Source: a virus | Length of the DNA stretch: 25,374 nt | Virus record (IMG/VR): IMGVR_UViG_3300042860_001014 | Span: 1-25,374 of that record | Direction: 5' to 3' (one strand) | Shown: piece after piece, positions 24,586 through 25,374 of the stretch | How the letters are laid out: every line of letters starts with the position of its first letter | Position numbering within the stretch: the stretch's first letter is position 1 | The notes under the pieces: generated by a model | What the model saw: only the letters and a program-made list of their open reading frames with translations | Database searches by the model: none | Told to the model about the DNA's origin: nothing | Position numbers and translations under genes: made by a program

Positions 24586-24686
24586 TGGCCTCAATTACGA
24601 TAAAAGTCGAAGCGTTTATGGGAGAGGCCGTCACCGTCGTAACTGACGGAAGTTATAACAGGCTTACTGTGAAAAGGATTGAGTAA
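24585..24686 (+). CDS. Possible 33-aa small protein
   Basis: A 33-codon ORF starting at a TAATG overlap with the tailspike stop: MASITIKVEAFMGEAVTVVTDG and then SYNRLTVKRIE. It has alternating hydrophobic residues like a small beta hairpin, and its own stop overlaps the next start as TAATG. Coupling on both sides supports translation, but the length is too short for certainty. Function unknown. Confidence 0.4.
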   Translation: MASITIKVEAFMGEAVTVVTDGSYNRLTVKRIE

Positions 24687-24742
24687 TGACAACACTTTCT
24701 AAAGCAAGACAGAACGCCGCACGCGGAAAGTCACCGCGGTAA
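24686..24742 (+). CDS. Possible 18-aa basic peptide
   Basis: An 18-codon ORF with a TAATG start overlap, MTTLSKARQNAARGKSPR. It is strongly basic and resembles the short Lys/Arg tails of small phage proteins in this region. It could be a true micro-ORF or simply a leader that carries ribosomes toward the holin-like gene. Very uncertain. Confidence 0.25.
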   Translation: MTTLSKARQNAARGKSPR

Positions 24743-24770
24743 ACACAACAACATGACAAGGGGCGGTAAA

Positions 24771-24956
24771 ATGGTGCAGCAAACGGATCAAGTTAAGCAC
24801 CTAGCCGACGCAGCGGCTTATGGTACGGTATTCGCTGCGTGGCTCGGGGTGTTCTCTACCGCGCTGACCATCATCGCCACCATTGCCGCTATTGTCTGGA
24901 CGTGCATTAGGATATACGAAACGCAGACTGTGCAGGACTGGCTGCGCAAAAAATGA
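24771..24956 (+). CDS. Small membrane protein, holin candidate
   Basis: A 61-residue protein with a short charged N-terminus, one long or two short membrane segments between about residues 14 and 47 (AAAYGTVFAAWLGVFS / ALTIIATIAAIVWTCI) and a charged tail (RIYETQTVQDWLRKK). Size, topology and the IVWTxIRIYETxTVQ ending fit small podoviral holin-like proteins that open the inner membrane for lysis. ATG 24771 is chosen because AAGGGG (24758-24763) lies seven bases upstream; the ATG at 24753 has no ribosome site. Its stop overlaps the next start as ATGA. Sequence alone does not prove holin activity. Confidence 0.65.
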   Translation: MVQQTDQVKHLADAAAYGTVFAAWLGVFSTALTIIATIAAIVWTCIRIYETQTVQDWLRKK

Positions 24957-25294
24957 ACTTTGACGAGAGTGACCTGCGCGCGGGTTACTGCTTCCTCAAA
25001 AAGATTGCGTTCAGCAGTGACCGCCGCCTGCCCTCGGTCAACAAGATGGTGTTCGTGGCCAAGCCGCTCAAAGCCCATGGCTACCATGGCAAGGCTGGCG
25101 ACAACCACTGTATCTGGGTAGACACCACCGACACAAAATCACTGGACATGCTGCTCCGCATCCTAGCGCATGAAATGCTGCACGCGGCTCTCGGTCACGA
25201 CCAGGTGCCAAACAAGTACGCGCACGACACCGACTTCAAGGAAGCCGCCCGTGCCATTGAGATTGAAATGGGCTGGTCAAAGGGGAGCGTATGA
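24953..25294 (+). CDS. SprT-like HExxH putative metallopeptidase
   Basis: A 113-residue protein with HEMLH at 73-77, a zinc-binding gluzincin motif, in the context LRILAHEMLHAALGH and followed by HDTDF (His91) 14 residues later, at the place of the third zinc ligand in SprT-type proteins. The preceding strand CIWVDTT is typical of minigluzincin folds. No signal peptide is visible. It is encoded between a holin-like gene and a membrane-anchored gene, so a peptidoglycan or protein-cleaving role in lysis is possible, but SprT-like proteins elsewhere act on DNA-protein complexes. The start ATGA overlaps the previous gene. Confidence 0.72.
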   Translation: MNFDESDLRAGYCFLKKIAFSSDRRLPSVNKMVFVAKPLKAHGYHGKAGDNHCIWVDTTDTKSLDMLLRILAHEMLHAALGHDQVPNKYAHDTDFKEAARAIEIEMGWSKGSV

Positions 25295-25374
25295 AAACCA
25301 TTGTGCAAGGTGTTATCGCTGTCGGGTTGCTGTTTATTTGGGTCGGGCTGTACGCCGCACCCATCGCCGCGGCC
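25291..25374 (+). CDS. Membrane or exported protein, 3' end missing
   Basis: Only 28 codons are visible. The N-terminus MKTIVQGVIAVGLLFIWVGL then YAAPIAAA has a Lys at position 2, a hydrophobic stretch and small residues, so it is a signal peptide or signal anchor. A strong ribosome site (AAGGGGAG) lies in the end of the previous gene, and the start overlaps its stop as ATGA. The position suggests an Rz-like inner-membrane spanin or another lysis protein, but the family cannot be told from this fragment. Confidence 0.6.
   Translation, partial: MKTIVQGVIAVGLLFIWVGLYAAPIAAA

Noticed and set aside
24722-24738. Short CGCGG/CCGCG hairpin as a terminator after the tailspike
   Set aside because: Only five base pairs and no T-tract follow; it lies within a possible micro-ORF.
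1-25374. CRISPR arrays, insertion sequences, tRNA or rRNA genes
   Set aside because: No regularly spaced short repeats, transposase, terminal inverted repeats with target duplications, or cloverleaf sequences were seen.

Overview
The window is a stretch of tailed-phage (podovirus-type) or prophage genome running entirely left to right. It starts inside the large terminase gene and ends at the start of what looks like a lysis cassette. No integrase, replication gene, tRNA or host gene is visible. The GC-rich composition, Shine-Dalgarno sites and bacterial-style terminator point to a GC-rich Gram-negative host, probably a proteobacterium. The Bbp19-like protein and the terminase, portal and capsid types recall the Bordetella phage BPP-1 group, while the tail and ejection proteins are T7-like. 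The host cannot be named from the sequence.

Packaging and head module (1-8523): partial terminase large subunit, a small linker ORF, portal, then an unusual insert (a SAM-dependent methyltransferase, a Bbp19-like protein and a GT9/heptosyltransferase-like glycosyltransferase), scaffold, a 58-aa ORF, a candidate structured leader RNA, major capsid protein, and a probable capsid decoration protein followed by a textbook intrinsic terminator. Two further small probable virion proteins follow.

Connector, nozzle and ejection module (8529-18826): T7 gp11-like tubular A, T7 gp12-like tubular B, a GNAT-fold protein in the gp13 position, gp14-like and gp15-like core proteins, and a gp16-like ejection protein apparently divided between two adjacent genes. 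Most genes are joined by stop/start overlaps (ATGA, TAATG, TGATG, TTGA), as in a translationally coupled late operon.

Fibre and accessory module (18823-24585): two small charged proteins, three small beta-rich virion-type proteins, a glycine-rich probable adhesin, a protein with five HGTFSLTGQ-type repeats, and an 822-aa tailspike with a T7 gp17-like anchor, a pectate-lyase-type beta-helix and a C-terminal beta-sandwich.

Probable lysis region (24585-25374): two very small ORFs, a 61-aa holin-like membrane protein, a SprT-like HExxH metallopeptidase-like protein, and the first 28 codons of a membrane or exported protein cut by the window edge.

The most interesting items are the methyltransferase/glycosyltransferase insert in the head operon, the apparently folded RNA leader of the capsid gene, a perfect hairpin fused to a promoter-like site after the terminase, the split gp16-like gene pair without a visible transglycosylase, and the HExxH protein at the lysis position.
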